Shown here: in pieces, positions 17,165 to 26,443 of the stretch
How positions within the stretch are numbered: position 1 is the stretch's first letter
Layout: the number at the start of each line of letters is the position of its first letter
Assembly: GCA_015060405.1 (NCBI GenBank)
Contig: SUYN01000010.1
Location: 17,542-81,541, forward strand
Reading direction: 5' to 3'
Source: Bacteroidales bacterium
GTDB taxonomy: Bacteria > Bacteroidota > Bacteroidia > Bacteroidales > UBA932
Length of the DNA stretch: 64,000 nt
Notes under the pieces: model-generated
What the model saw: the letters and a program-made list of their open reading frames with translations, nothing else
The model's database searches: none
What the model was told of the DNA's origin: nothing
Position numbers and translations under genes: made by a program

Positions 17165-18983
17165 CGTCTGTGAGCTCTATGATCTGTCCTATCCTTTCTG
17201 AGGCGGCCTGCAGCTTGTCGAAAGGCAGGGTGCCGCTGCTGAGCTGCTCCTCAAGCACGGCTTTCTCTGCCGAGAGCTCTTCTACTTCCTTCTCAAGCTG
17301 TTCCATTTCGCGCTGTTCCTTGAAGGTGAGCTTCTTTTTCTTTTCCTTTGTTTCAGGTTGGGTGGTTCTGGCTGCCTTCTCCTTTTCCGCCTTTTCCTTT
17401 GCGCGGGCTTGCGAACGCTGCTCTGCTTCGTACTCCTTTATATATTCGCGGTACTCGCTGTAGCTTCCGACGAAGTCCTTTACGAGTCCATTGCCGCAGA
17501 AGATGAACAGGTGGTCGACAAGCTTGTCAAGGAAGTGCCTGTCGTGCGAAACTATGATGAGCGAGCCGCCGAACTCCTTGAGATACTCTTCCAGAATGTT
17601 GAGTGTGACGATGTCAAGGTCGTTTGTGGGCTCGTCGAGAATGAGCAGGTTGGGCTGCTGCATCAGGATAGTGAGCAGATACAGGCGGCGTTTCTCTCCG
17701 CCGCTGAGCTTTTCTATCCTGTTGTTCAGCATTTCGTGCGGGAAGAGGAACCTGTTAAGAAGCCAGGTGTCGTTGACTATGTCGAGTACGGTGTCCTGCG
17801 GGTTGAAAGACATGCCGCTCTGATGGTAGTAGCCCACCTTCAGAGATTCGCCTCGTTCTATCACTCCTGTCATAAGTCCGGGCAGGGAGCCGCTGCCGCT
17901 CTCTGCGGCCAGTTTCCTGTATTCTTCCGGATCCGTACACACCATTTCGGGAGTGTAGTTGCCAGTGATGATGTTCAGGAAGGTGGATTTTCCTGCGCCG
18001 TTGCGTCCGACTATGCCGACCTTCTCGTAGCGCTGGAAGTTATATGTAAATCTGTCGAGGTAGCATTGGTCACCGTAATGGAAGCTGAGGTCCTTGCAGT
18101 TGATGATCTTGGTTCCGAGTCTTGTCGTTCCCTTCATAGGGTCCATGTTCACCTGACTCTGGGTGTACACCTGTGAGGCCCTGTCCTTGAGGTCGTAGAA
18201 GGCGTTTATGCGGTAGCGGGCCTTTCCTGTGCGGGCGCATGGGGTGCTCCTTATCCATTCGAGCTCCCTGCGAAGGATGTTCCTCACCTTGTCGGTCTCG
18301 GCGTTGTAGTTGGCTATCCTTTCTTCGCGTTTCTCAAGAAAGTTCTGATAATCACCTTTGTAGATGTAGATGGCTCCGTGGTCCATCTCCATGACGGTGT
18401 TGCAGACCCTGTCGAGGAAGTAGCGGTCGTGGGTGACCATGAACAGGGTGCATCTCGACCTTTTCAGATAGCCTTCAAGAAATTCTATCGCGTCTATGTC
18501 AAGGTGGTTGGTGGGCTCGTCCATTATTAGGAATTCGGCCTCTGTTGCAAGCATCTGGGTGATGGCGACCCTTTTGACCTCTCCTCCTGAAAGCTCCTTC
18601 ATCTTCTGTTCAGGGTTGTTCAGGTTGAAGCCGGTCAGAAGCTTGACCACTCTTCTCTCGTATTCCCACAGATGCTCCTGATCGAGATCTTTTGTGAATG
18701 TGGAACTCGATTCCATGATCTGGTCGAAGATGCTATTTTCCGGCTCGAAGTCGTACTCCTGCTCCAGGAAGGCGATCTTGATGTCTTTAAGGAACATTAT
18801 CTTTCCGCCCGAATCCGACTTGTCCTTTCCGGCAAGAATCCTCATGAGTGAGGTCTTTCCGGTGCCGTTAGGTGCGATGAGGGCAATCTTGTCGCCCTCA
18901 TTGATGTTGAACCCGATCTTTTCGAACAGCACCTTAGGTCCGTAGCTTTTCGAAATGTTCTCTATCTGTAGATAACTTGCCAT
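17124..18983 (-). CDS. uup: ABC-F ATPase, Uup-like
   Basis: The 619-residue protein has two ATP-binding cassettes and no membrane helices, which marks it as ABC-F, a family of ribosome-associated translation factors. Walker A motifs are APNGTGKTS (about 39-47) and GRNGAGKST. The signature motifs are LSGGEVKR and LSGGEKRR. Walker B/D-loop motifs are LIMDEPTNHLD and LILDEPTNDLD. The C-terminal about 90 residues are a highly charged coiled coil, as in Uup, and argue against an antibiotic-resistance subtype. The gene is convergent with the GDPD fusion and lies downstream of trkA, separated by a long inverted-repeat element. The Uup assignment is by architecture. Confidence 0.9.
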   Translation of the reverse strand: MASYLQIENISKSYGPKVLFEKIGFNINEGDKIALIAPNGTGKTSLMRILAGKDKSDSGGKIMFLKDIKIAFLEQEYDFEPENSIFDQIMESSSTFTKDLDQEHLWEYERRVVKLLTGFNLNNPEQKMKELSGGEVKRVAITQMLATEAEFLIMDEPTNHLDIDAIEFLEGYLKRSRCTLFMVTHDRYFLDRVCNTVMEMDHGAIYIYKGDYQNFLEKREERIANYNAETDKVRNILRRELEWIRSTPCARTGKARYRINAFYDLKDRASQVYTQSQVNMDPMKGTTRLGTKIINCKDLSFHYGDQCYLDRFTYNFQRYEKVGIVGRNGAGKSTFLNIITGNYTPEMVCTDPEEYRKLAAESGSGSLPGLMTGVIERGESLKVGYYHQSGMSFNPQDTVLDIVNDTWLLNRFLFPHEMLNNRIEKLSGGEKRRLYLLTILMQQPNLLILDEPTNDLDIVTLNILEEYLKEFGGSLIIVSHDRHFLDKLVDHLFIFCGNGLVKDFVGSYSEYREYIKEYEAEQRSQARAKEKAEKEKAARTTQPETKEKKKKLTFKEQREMEQLEKEVEELSAEKAVLEEQLSSGTLPFDKLQAASERIGQIIELTDEKELRLLELYENL

Positions 18984-19036
18984 ATTCTGAAATATAGATT
19001 ACCGGCCTTCCTTCGTTTCAAATGACTGCCTTCCCG

Positions 19037-19158
19037 CTTCCGATAACCGGATGGCGCAGTGTTCCTAAGACCCCCGCCACCGCGCCTTGCGGCGCTATGG
19101 CACCCCCTAGCCGGGGGTGGCATGTCTTATCCACACTGCGCCATCCGGTTATCGGAAG
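19037..19158. repeat. 122-bp structured element bounded by a perfect 26-bp inverted repeat
   Basis: The arms 19037-19062 and 19133-19158 are perfect inverse complements. Inside are further dyads: TAAGAC with GTCTTA, a GCGCC-TTGC-GGCGC hairpin, and CACCCCC with GGGGGTG. The element lies between trkA and the ABC-F gene, both minus strand. Its right arm runs into the trkA 3' end and supplies the stop codon. It could be a small non-autonomous mobile or REP-like element, or a strong RNA hairpin at the end of the trkA transcript. No transposase-like ORF is inside. Confidence 0.85.
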
Positions 19159-20507
19159 AACCTGTCGACTTCCTTGACTGCTTCAGGCAGAGCGAAGACC
19201 GCCACTCTGTCGTATGCCTGTATGTGTGTGTCTCCGACTGCTATGTATGATTCGTTTCCTCTGATCAGACCTCCGATTATCGCGTTCTTCGGAAAATCCA
19301 TGTCCTTGAGAGGCTTCTTTGTGATGGCTGTGTCAGGGGATACGATATATTCAAGTATTTCCGCATTTGTACCTCTCATATACTTGATGAACCTCACCTT
19401 GTCACTCAGAGTGAACTTGAATATCCTTCCGGCGGTTATCAGCTTCTTGTTTATGACTGCATCTACGCCCATGCTTTCCGCTAGCCTGATATATTCGATG
19501 TTCTCCACTTCGGCTATCGTCCTTGCGACTCCTAGGCTCTTTGCAGCCACGCTCGCGAGGATGTTTGTCTCCGAATTGTTGGTCACGGCGACGAAGGCGT
19601 CATATTCCTTTATTGATTCTTCCAGAAGCATGTCCGAGTTTCTTCCGTCTCCGTTGACCACCACGACATTGTTCGGCAGCTTTTCAGAGAGTTCGAGACA
19701 CTTTTCCCTGTTCATCTCGATGAGCTTGACGGACTCGATCTGTCTTGACAGCTGTCTTGCCAGGATCTCGCCTGTCGGGCTTCCTCCAAGGATCATCACG
19801 CTGTTGACCTCGATGTTGCGCTTGCCGATGTAGGTCATCAGCATGTCCATTCCCTCTCTCTTGGATACGATGAACACAAGGTCGTGGTACTTGAATTTTG
19901 TGTCGAACTTAGGAATTATGGTCTTTTCGCCTCGTGCTATGGCCACCACTCGGAACTTCAGGCCATCTTCGGCAGCGACGGCACTGAACTCGGCCATGTT
20001 CATGCCGATGAGAGGGGAGTCCTCGTCCAGCTTGAAGACTCCGATCTGGAGCTTGCCTCTGGCGAAATCCATGGATTCGCTTGATGCTGTCCTCTTCAGG
20101 AGTTCCGCAATCTCACCGGCAGCGATCTTCTCAGGATAGAACATGAGGTCTATACCCATCTCGGTGAACAGGTACCTGTTTTCGTACGAGAGGTACTCTT
20201 CGTTGTTGATACGGGCCGTGACCTTCTTGCTTCCGAGTTTCTTGGCCAGCATGGCGCTGACAATGTTGACATCCTGTGAAACGGAAGGATTCACTGCAAT
20301 GAAGAGGTCAGCTTCGGCTGCCCCTGCCCTCTGAAGTACCTCGATGGCAGACGGATTACCCTCCACAGTGACCACATCCGTGTTTGTCGAGAGGGCCTCA
20401 AGCCTTTCGGGGACATTGTCGATGACAGTGATGTCGTTTGCCTCGTTACTGAGCATCTTTGCCAGGTGTGATCCCACCTCTCCTGCTCCTGCGATGATGA
20501 TTTTCAT
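19149..20507 (-). CDS. trkA: TrkA potassium-uptake regulatory subunit
   Basis: The 452-residue cytosolic protein has the duplicated RCK layout of TrkA. A Rossmann NAD-binding start (MKIIIAGAGEVGSHLAKML) is followed by a TrkA_C domain, then a second Rossmann motif (VMILGGSPTGEILARQL, about 230) and a second TrkA_C domain. TrkA gates TrkH/TrkG potassium channels in response to nucleotides. I start the gene at the MKIIIAG methionine; an upstream methionine would add 29 unrelated residues overlapping the 3' end of the glycosyltransferase gene. No trkH is in the window. The stop codon lies inside the right arm of the 26-bp inverted repeat. Confidence 0.92.
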   Translation of the reverse strand: MKIIIAGAGEVGSHLAKMLSNEANDITVIDNVPERLEALSTNTDVVTVEGNPSAIEVLQRAGAAEADLFIAVNPSVSQDVNIVSAMLAKKLGSKKVTARINNEEYLSYENRYLFTEMGIDLMFYPEKIAAGEIAELLKRTASSESMDFARGKLQIGVFKLDEDSPLIGMNMAEFSAVAAEDGLKFRVVAIARGEKTIIPKFDTKFKYHDLVFIVSKREGMDMLMTYIGKRNIEVNSVMILGGSPTGEILARQLSRQIESVKLIEMNREKCLELSEKLPNNVVVVNGDGRNSDMLLEESIKEYDAFVAVTNNSETNILASVAAKSLGVARTIAEVENIEYIRLAESMGVDAVINKKLITAGRIFKFTLSDKVRFIKYMRGTNAEILEYIVSPDTAITKKPLKDMDFPKNAIIGGLIRGNESYIAVGDTHIQAYDRVAVFALPEAVKEVDRFFR

Positions 20508-20518
20508 AGTGAAATGAT

Positions 20519-21625
20519 TTATTGTTCCTGCATCGTCCTTCTGACGCTGTCGAATATCCCTTCTCCCTTCAGGATGGACTGAAGTACTATCCATCTCGGG
20601 TATATGCCCTTCACTTGGGCTGCCTCCGGTCTGTTGCGAAGATAGTCTTCAACCTCCGGTTTTGACGGCTTCCGTATCAGTTTCCTGCTGTCCTTATAGG
20701 CCTTAATGACCGACTTGAAGCATGACCATCTCAATGTCAGGAGATAGACCGCGGCTGATGCAGCGTCAAGGCAGGCCCTCAGCGCCATTGTCCATGAGGC
20801 CTGGCGCAGGCCTTTTGCAGCTGCCTTCCCGTCCGGGCAGCCCTTCCTGCTGTATGCCAGCGCATAGGTTTTAGCAAGGTTGCCTGAAAGCATCAGACGG
20901 TTGTTCCTGAAGTTGAGGTAGAGCTTGAACGGTGATGTGGCCGGCAGTGTACCTCCGCCTACATGATAGACCACGGACTCAGGTACGACCGTCACCTTCC
21001 ATCCCGCCAGCTGCATCCTCCAGCACAGGTCTATCTCTTCCATATGGGCGAAGAATCTGTCGTCCAGACCTCCCATGCTGCGATAGACTTCACTTCTGAC
21101 TGCAAGGCAGGCTCCGGTCGCCCAGAATACATCGGCAGGGGAGTCGTACTGCCCTCTGTCCGTCTCAAGACGTTTCAGGACACGGCCCCTGCACAGAGGA
21201 TAGCCGTATCTGTCCATATATCCCCCCGCTGCTCCGGCATATTCAAAGCTGTCGCGCTCCTGCCAGCTGTGCAGCTTCGGAGCGCATGCCCCACACTCCG
21301 GATGCTCCTGCATCCATCTTACGATGGGACCGAGCCATCCTTCGGTGACTTCTATGTCTGAATTGATGAGGATGAAGAGGTCGGAGCCGATCTCCCTGAA
21401 GGCCTTGTTGTAGCCTCCTGTGAAGCCGTAGTTCCTGTCGAAGGCTATTGTCCTGACTTGAGGGAACATTTCTGCCATGACCTTCAGCGATCCGTCCGTG
21501 GATGCATTGTCGGCCACTATGACTTCCGCTCCTTCCACCTTTTCGGCAGAACGCAGAAGCCTCGGAAGGAATTCCTTGAGAAATCCTTCCGTGTTCCAGT
21601 TAAGTATGACAACCGCCGTCTTCAA
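20519..21625 (-). CDS. Family 2 glycosyltransferase
   Basis: The 368-residue protein begins with a GT-A fold typical of family GT2: VVILNWNTEGFL at the N-terminus, VIVADNASTDGS for nucleotide binding, and a DxD-type metal site in LINSDIEV. An acceptor-side HMEEIDLCWRMQLAGWKV segment resembles rhamnosyltransferase-like members. Residues about 270-310 are partly hydrophobic and may be membrane associated. Members usually build surface polysaccharides or lipid-linked sugars. It lies 11 bp upstream of trkA and 37 bp downstream of slyD. Donor and acceptor cannot be named. Confidence 0.85.
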   Translation of the reverse strand: MKTAVVILNWNTEGFLKEFLPRLLRSAEKVEGAEVIVADNASTDGSLKVMAEMFPQVRTIAFDRNYGFTGGYNKAFREIGSDLFILINSDIEVTEGWLGPIVRWMQEHPECGACAPKLHSWQERDSFEYAGAAGGYMDRYGYPLCRGRVLKRLETDRGQYDSPADVFWATGACLAVRSEVYRSMGGLDDRFFAHMEEIDLCWRMQLAGWKVTVVPESVVYHVGGGTLPATSPFKLYLNFRNNRLMLSGNLAKTYALAYSRKGCPDGKAAAKGLRQASWTMALRACLDAASAAVYLLTLRWSCFKSVIKAYKDSRKLIRKPSKPEVEDYLRNRPEAAQVKGIYPRWIVLQSILKGEGIFDSVRRTMQEQ

Positions 21626-21662
21626 ACCGTTAACTGTCAGAGTTTTGTGTCAACTGATCCTA

Positions 21663-22247
21663 TCAGTGGCAGCCGCCGCATCCGCAGTCGTCGCCACATT
21701 CTCCGCCGCCGCAGCTTCCGCAGTCGCTGCCGCCGTGGCATCCTCCGCCGCATCCGCAGCTGTGGACATATTCTCCGTGAAGTCCCTCTGTGAGCTCTTT
21801 CTCAGTGGCTTCGCGGACAGTGAGGATCTCACCTGTAAAATGGAGGGTCTTGCCGGCCATCTGGTGGTTGAGATCCATCTTTACATTGTCTTCAGTCACT
21901 TCTAGGACCACTCCCGGGATCACGCCTCCCATGCTGTTCATCATAGGGATCGTGTTTCCAGGTACGAGAAGATCCTCGCGGATCTCTCCGTTCACCTCGA
22001 AAGCTGCCTTCGGCAGGTCGATGATTCTGCTTGGATCAACTTCTCCATAGCCGTCAGCAGGAGAGAGGGTGACATCGAATCTGTCACCTGCCTTCATTCC
22101 TTCTATGGCTTCCTCCAGTTTCGGAAGGAGGCTTCCTGTCGCATGTATGTAGTCAAGCGGTCTTTCCTTTGTGGTGCGGTCTGCTATCTGACCGTCTACT
22201 TCGAGTTCGTAGCAGAACTCCACTACTTTGTTCTTTCCGATTTTCAT
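21663..22247 (-). CDS. slyD: SlyD-like FKBP peptidyl-prolyl isomerase with Cys/His-rich tail
   Basis: The 194-residue cytosolic protein has an FKBP domain interrupted by an insert-in-flap chaperone domain, as in SlyD: VVEFCYELEVDGQI, GSLLPKLEEAIEGMKAGD, SPADGYGEVDP, and MDLNHQMAGKTLHFTGEI. After residue about 160 comes a glycine-rich tail with nine cysteines and several histidines, resembling the metal-binding tail that lets E. coli SlyD bind nickel and zinc. It therefore probably acts as a folding helper and metal store. It is followed by a glycosyltransferase gene and preceded by pmbA on the same strand. Confidence 0.92.
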   Translation of the reverse strand: MKIGKNKVVEFCYELEVDGQIADRTTKERPLDYIHATGSLLPKLEEAIEGMKAGDRFDVTLSPADGYGEVDPSRIIDLPKAAFEVNGEIREDLLVPGNTIPMMNSMGGVIPGVVLEVTEDNVKMDLNHQMAGKTLHFTGEILTVREATEKELTEGLHGEYVHSCGCGGGCHGGSDCGSCGGGECGDDCGCGGCH

Positions 22248-22281
22248 GTCTTATTGCTATTTTGTTTCTTGTTTAATTCAT

Positions 22282-23652
22282 TTATGCTGAGAATGATACG
22301 TCTTCGAAGGCGAGGGTCGGGATCTGCCATCGCGAGCTTGGTCTGGCGTCCGAACCGGCTGCGATGAGGTTGTTCCATAGCTCCAGCATGTTGCCTGTGA
22401 TCAGCATCTCGCGCACGGGGTGGGTGATCCTGCCCTTGCTGAAGGCAAAGCCCTCGACTCCGAACGAGAAATCGCCCGTGACCGGATTGCAGTTGCCTCC
22501 ATTGAAACCTGTCACGAGGATTCCGTTGCCGCTCAGCTTCAATATATCCTTCAAAGATAGTTCTTTTTCTTCTGAAGACAAGGTCTCTCCCTTGATATAT
22601 GGCATCAGGCAAGGTCTCGAGACATCCTCGACTGTCGGTACGATGCCCATCTTGTTGGCCAGATAGGTGCTGACAAAATACTTCTGCACCACTCCGTTGC
22701 AGATTATCGGACCGTCTTCCGTGGCGACTCCTTCGGTGTCGAATAGCCTGGATCCGTTCTTTCCGCATGTCCTCGGGAGGTCCATGATGGTGAGTCCTTC
22801 AGAGAAGGTCTGTCTGCCTATGCTGCCCTCCAGGAAGGACATCTTCTGCTGTATGGCTGAGGCATTCAGGGCATTGATCAGGGGGGTGACCACCCTTGAA
22901 GAAACCGTGTTCTCAAGGACCATCCTGTACCTTCCGCTTTTGCGCTTCTGCGGATCTATCTGTCTTACAGCTCTTTCCAACGCCTGCCCGCTTATGGAAC
23001 CGAAATCTATCTGTGATGCCTTATGTGTGGTCTGCCACCAGTAGCCGCTGTACTTGCAGCCGTCGTGGCCTTCCACAGTGATCTCCGCAAAAGTGCCGAA
23101 GGAGGTCTCCTTGTGACGCCCTTCAAAGCCTTGTGAATCGACAGTGTAGTTGTCGTCTGCCGTGCATGAGAACTCACATTCTTCGGATATGATCCTATAC
23201 GGGAGGTCTTCCTGTTTCATGTACTCTTCATATCTGCTCAGGCTATAGGCGTCATTCAGGGCCTTGTCGCTGTCGAAACTGTAATATGACTCGTCAAACA
23301 GTCCGAGTTCGTTACCTGTCACGGCGTCCTTGGCAGTCCTTTCCCTTGACGGGAGTGTCCTTGCCCTGTCTTCTCCCAGCATCCTGACCATTTCCACCGC
23401 CTTCAGGATGAAGTCGTGCAACTCATTCTCTTCCAGGCGGTTGGTGGAGAAAGTGCCGTATCTTCCGTCCACAAAAAGATAGATATATACCGACCTGTCA
23501 GCAGAATGGGTGGCCTTGTCCAGCTGGCCGTTCAGCAGGGTGTATGCGTCGGTCACGCATTTGCCGAGCGACACACGCGCCGCCTCAGCTCCCGCCTCGG
23601 TGGCGAAGCTTATGCACTTTCTTGCCAGGTTTATTTCATATTCCTTTATCAT
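22282..23652 (-). CDS. pmbA: PmbA/TldE metalloprotease subunit
   Basis: The 456-residue protein is a TldD/PmbA family member that lacks the HExxxH motif, as expected of the TldE (PmbA) subunit. TldD and TldE form a heterodimer that degrades unfolded peptides and processes some modified peptides. Recognisable parts are the N-terminal dimerisation region, the central segment GSIGRQTFSEGLTIMDLP, and the C-terminal GNCNPVTGDFSFGVEGF and HPVREMLITGNM block. The start codon falls one base after the tldD stop codon, so the two are translationally coupled. Confidence 0.9.
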   Translation of the reverse strand: MIKEYEINLARKCISFATEAGAEAARVSLGKCVTDAYTLLNGQLDKATHSADRSVYIYLFVDGRYGTFSTNRLEENELHDFILKAVEMVRMLGEDRARTLPSRERTAKDAVTGNELGLFDESYYSFDSDKALNDAYSLSRYEEYMKQEDLPYRIISEECEFSCTADDNYTVDSQGFEGRHKETSFGTFAEITVEGHDGCKYSGYWWQTTHKASQIDFGSISGQALERAVRQIDPQKRKSGRYRMVLENTVSSRVVTPLINALNASAIQQKMSFLEGSIGRQTFSEGLTIMDLPRTCGKNGSRLFDTEGVATEDGPIICNGVVQKYFVSTYLANKMGIVPTVEDVSRPCLMPYIKGETLSSEEKELSLKDILKLSGNGILVTGFNGGNCNPVTGDFSFGVEGFAFSKGRITHPVREMLITGNMLELWNNLIAAGSDARPSSRWQIPTLAFEDVSFSA

Positions 23653-23653
23653 A

Positions 23654-25066
23654 CTATTCTCCTCCTACAATAAGGTTGCCTATGAGTACGGTCGGCATTC
23701 CGCATGACACGGCGACGCTCTGCTCCTTGCCGCAGGTCCATGTGCCGTTGTCTATCTTTAGGTCGTTGCCCACGGCCTTTATGTCTGCAAGTGCCTGTGG
23801 GCCGTTTCCGATTATGTTTATGTCCTTTACCGGAGCAGTGATGCGGCCGTTCTCGATCATGTAGCCGCTCTTGACGAAGAAGGTGAAGTCACCCTCTCCG
23901 ATCTTTACCTGTCCGTTGGAGAACTCGTCCACATAGATGCCTTCTGTGACTGAAGCTATTATGTCTGCCGGGTCTGCATCCCCGCTTTCCATATATGTTG
24001 CCCTCATCCTCGGGATGGGGTTGTAGCGGAAATTCTCCCTCCTGCCGTTTCCTGTCGGGGCGACTCCGTACCAGGCCGCGCTGATGCGGTCGTGAAGGTA
24101 GGAGCATAGGATGCCGTCCTTTACCATATATGTCTTTTCGCCAGGTACTCCTTCGTCATCGTAGTTTCCGGCGCCTCGGTTGAGGGCAATCGTGCCGTCG
24201 TCCACGACATCCACACCCTTTGGACACACCCTTTTGCCGAGCTTGTCCGAGAATATGGACTGACCTTTCCTGTTGAAGTCCGCCTCGAATGCGTGTCCCA
24301 TCGCTTCGTGAAGGAGGATGCCGGATGCTCCGGCCCCCATCACCACGCTCATCTGCCCGCCCTTAGGCCTTGTGGCCTCGAAGCGCTGGTCGATTCCCTT
24401 GGCTATGTCGTCTGCAATCTCATCTGCCAAAGCCTCTCCTATGAACTCCGCTCCTGTCCTGAAGCTCCTTGAGGCACTCTTGTTTTCGGTCTTCCCGTCC
24501 TGCTGGAACACGGCGGTCGCGCTGACGCTTGCCACCGGCCTTGTGTCGCAGGTGAGCTCCCCGAGCGAGTTGTACATCATCACGTCGCTCACCGAGTCTG
24601 CAAGCCTGATCACCACCTTGACTATCCTGCTGTCCCTTGAAAATATCCTTTTCTCCAGATCCATCATGAAAGGCAGGAAGGCGTCTGCTCCCTTGTCCCT
24701 CCAGTTCTGTTCCATAGGATACAGGTCCAGCCTCCTGTCCTTCACTCCGCAATATGCTACCGGTGCCGAAACCGTGCCTCTGGCAATGGCAGAGGCCGCT
24801 TTCGCAGCGCAGAGCATATCGGCCATGTCGGTGTTCTCCGAATATGCATATCCGGTCTTCTCACCCTTTAGGACGCGTATCCCCACTCCGTAGTCGGTGT
24901 GGAATCCTCCCGACGAGACGACTCCGTCCTTGAGCATGAGGTTGAAGTATGTAGTGTGTTCGAAATAGAGGTCGCTGTAGTCGCCTCCGTGCGAGAGCGC
25001 CGTAGATACCAGTGCCTGAAGCTGGCTCTCGCTTACCTTGAATATGTCCAGATATCTGTTCTTCAT
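23654..25066 (-). CDS. tldD: TldD metalloprotease subunit
   Basis: The 470-residue protein contains the TldD zinc-binding motif HEAMGH (HExxxH) in ASGILLHEAMGHAFEAD, plus conserved DDEGVPGEKTYMVKDGIL and the C-terminal PVKDINIIGNGPQAL block. It is the catalytic half of the TldD/TldE protease and directly precedes pmbA. The pair is common in Bacteroidota. No modified-peptide precursor gene was seen nearby, so a general peptide-degradation role is the simplest reading. Confidence 0.93.
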   Translation of the reverse strand: MKNRYLDIFKVSESQLQALVSTALSHGGDYSDLYFEHTTYFNLMLKDGVVSSGGFHTDYGVGIRVLKGEKTGYAYSENTDMADMLCAAKAASAIARGTVSAPVAYCGVKDRRLDLYPMEQNWRDKGADAFLPFMMDLEKRIFSRDSRIVKVVIRLADSVSDVMMYNSLGELTCDTRPVASVSATAVFQQDGKTENKSASRSFRTGAEFIGEALADEIADDIAKGIDQRFEATRPKGGQMSVVMGAGASGILLHEAMGHAFEADFNRKGQSIFSDKLGKRVCPKGVDVVDDGTIALNRGAGNYDDEGVPGEKTYMVKDGILCSYLHDRISAAWYGVAPTGNGRRENFRYNPIPRMRATYMESGDADPADIIASVTEGIYVDEFSNGQVKIGEGDFTFFVKSGYMIENGRITAPVKDINIIGNGPQALADIKAVGNDLKIDNGTWTCGKEQSVAVSCGMPTVLIGNLIVGGE

Positions 25067-25093
25067 CTTTTCCTTCTATAGTGGCAGGTCCTT

Positions 25094-25711
25094 CTATAGT
25101 GACAGGATCTCTCCTGTCTCTTCCACGATCTGTCTTCTTGTCTGAGCTATTGTCCTGATCTTCTCATAGGTCTCTTCATCCCTGATGTTTATCACATCGT
25201 TCTTCGAGCCTTCCGCTATGACGCGGAACGGTATCTGCGAATTGTCTGCCAGGATCCATCTCTCGCATATAGGCGAATAATAGTGGAAGAAATAGTCTAT
25301 GCCCACATTGTAGCGCCTCCTGATGGTCTCCTCAGGGATGTTGTGGCCTCCTGCCTCGACCCTGGCGCGGACTCTTTCTATCGCAAGCTCGGGCGATTTC
25401 AGCCAGAAGTACAGAAGAGTTACGGTGTAGCCCGCATCCTGCGCCATCCTGACTGTCTTCAGAAGGGTCCTTGTGGCGAGGGTAGTCTCTATGGCGAAGT
25501 CCGACTGCTTCTTCAGCAGGTACCTGATCTTGAGCAGCATGTATCTGCTGGCCTGGATGGATGCGTTTTCAGGGTTGAAAGGGGAGAGCCCCTTTGCGAA
25601 TTCGTCCGAATTCACGAACTCCCTGCAGTCCAGCATCTCCGGCAGCAGCGAGTAGGAAGCAGTGGTCTTTCCCGCTCCGTTACAACCTGATATTATATAT
25701 AGTCTCGGCAT
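25094..25711 (-). CDS. Zeta-toxin-like P-loop kinase
   Basis: The 205-residue protein starts with a Walker A motif (IISGCNGAGKTT, about residues 6-17). It continues as a zeta-toxin/AAA P-loop fold with an NSDEFAKGLSPFNPE segment and the ETTLATRT loop. Zeta toxins phosphorylate UDP-N-acetylglucosamine. No epsilon-type antitoxin is adjacent: the neighbours are tldD and a TIGR02757 gene. It may therefore be a solitary housekeeping kinase of the same fold. A short direct repeat (CTTCTATAGTG) lies around its stop codon at 25073-25101. Confidence 0.75.
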   Translation of the reverse strand: MPRLYIISGCNGAGKTTASYSLLPEMLDCREFVNSDEFAKGLSPFNPENASIQASRYMLLKIRYLLKKQSDFAIETTLATRTLLKTVRMAQDAGYTVTLLYFWLKSPELAIERVRARVEAGGHNIPEETIRRRYNVGIDYFFHYYSPICERWILADNSQIPFRVIAEGSKNDVINIRDEETYEKIRTIAQTRRQIVEETGEILSL

Positions 25712-25734
25712 ATGCTCTTGTTACAGTTCTCTGT

Positions 25735-26436
25735 TCATCTGTTGTTCACTCCATAACCGAACAGGGCAAAATCGCCCTTGCATGGGTCCTCCGGCCAGAT
25801 TTCCCGGAATGCATCAGTGATCTCCATGGCTGTGGTCAGGTCTTTCGGACGCCGCGCTGTCAGGCCAAGTGCCGTCGCCTGATCATAGACATGGACATCA
25901 AGAGGCAGGATCAGGTCCTTCTTGTCGGAAGACTTCCACACCCCGAGGTCGACCTTGCCGTCATCCCTGACCAGCCATCTTCTCATCATGCTGATCTTCT
26001 TGTTCGGGGCCTTCCTGTCCTCCTTCTGCCCGAATATCCCTGTCCTTATCTGAGCGTCGCTCAATCCTTCGATGCTGCCGTTCTTTTCATATATCACTTT
26101 CAGCCTCGAGCATATTGCTGCGAATTCGCTCCATTTCACCGTCCTGTGCAGGCTGACCGCTTCGTTGCGGTAGTCCCCGCTCATCACATAGTCATATGGA
26201 CGCCAGCACATCTCGTCGAACATCCTTCCGCAGTCGCGGACTATCATCGCGCGCCTTCCCCACGCAAGATGCGCCGACAGAAGGGCCGAGATCTCCACAT
26301 CTGCCAGGGAGGCCTGTCCGGCCTCATATTTCCGTGCAAAACCGGTAGGGAAGACTATAGGGTCTTCCTGAAAATACCTCGGGTCGTTGTACTCTTCCGC
26401 CCACCCCATGAGGGTCTCTTTCAAATGTACATCCAT
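25735..26436 (-). CDS. TIGR02757 (DUF2400) family protein
   Basis: The 233-residue protein matches the TIGR02757 pattern: YNDPRYFQEDPIVFP near the N-terminus, LLSAHLAWGRRAMI, MRRWLVRDDGKVDLGVWK, and the C-terminal LPLDVHVYDQATALGL and DFALFGYGV. The fold is related to helix-hairpin-helix DNA glycosylases, but the family function is unproven. I choose the methionine at 26434-26436. A longer reading from 26454 would translate straight through a TATCTTTG promoter element. Confidence 0.85.
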   Translation of the reverse strand: MDVHLKETLMGWAEEYNDPRYFQEDPIVFPTGFARKYEAGQASLADVEISALLSAHLAWGRRAMIVRDCGRMFDEMCWRPYDYVMSGDYRNEAVSLHRTVKWSEFAAICSRLKVIYEKNGSIEGLSDAQIRTGIFGQKEDRKAPNKKISMMRRWLVRDDGKVDLGVWKSSDKKDLILPLDVHVYDQATALGLTARRPKDLTTAMEITDAFREIWPEDPCKGDFALFGYGVNNR

Positions 26437-26443
26437 AATCTTA

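Noticed and set aside
17358..18176. Plus-strand 272-residue reading inside the ABC-F gene
   Set aside because: It is antisense to a full-length, motif-complete ABC-F protein. It arises from codon bias.
25094..25711. Complete zeta/epsilon toxin-antitoxin locus
   Set aside because: The kinase is zeta-like, but no antitoxin gene is adjacent, so a toxin-antitoxin pair cannot be claimed.
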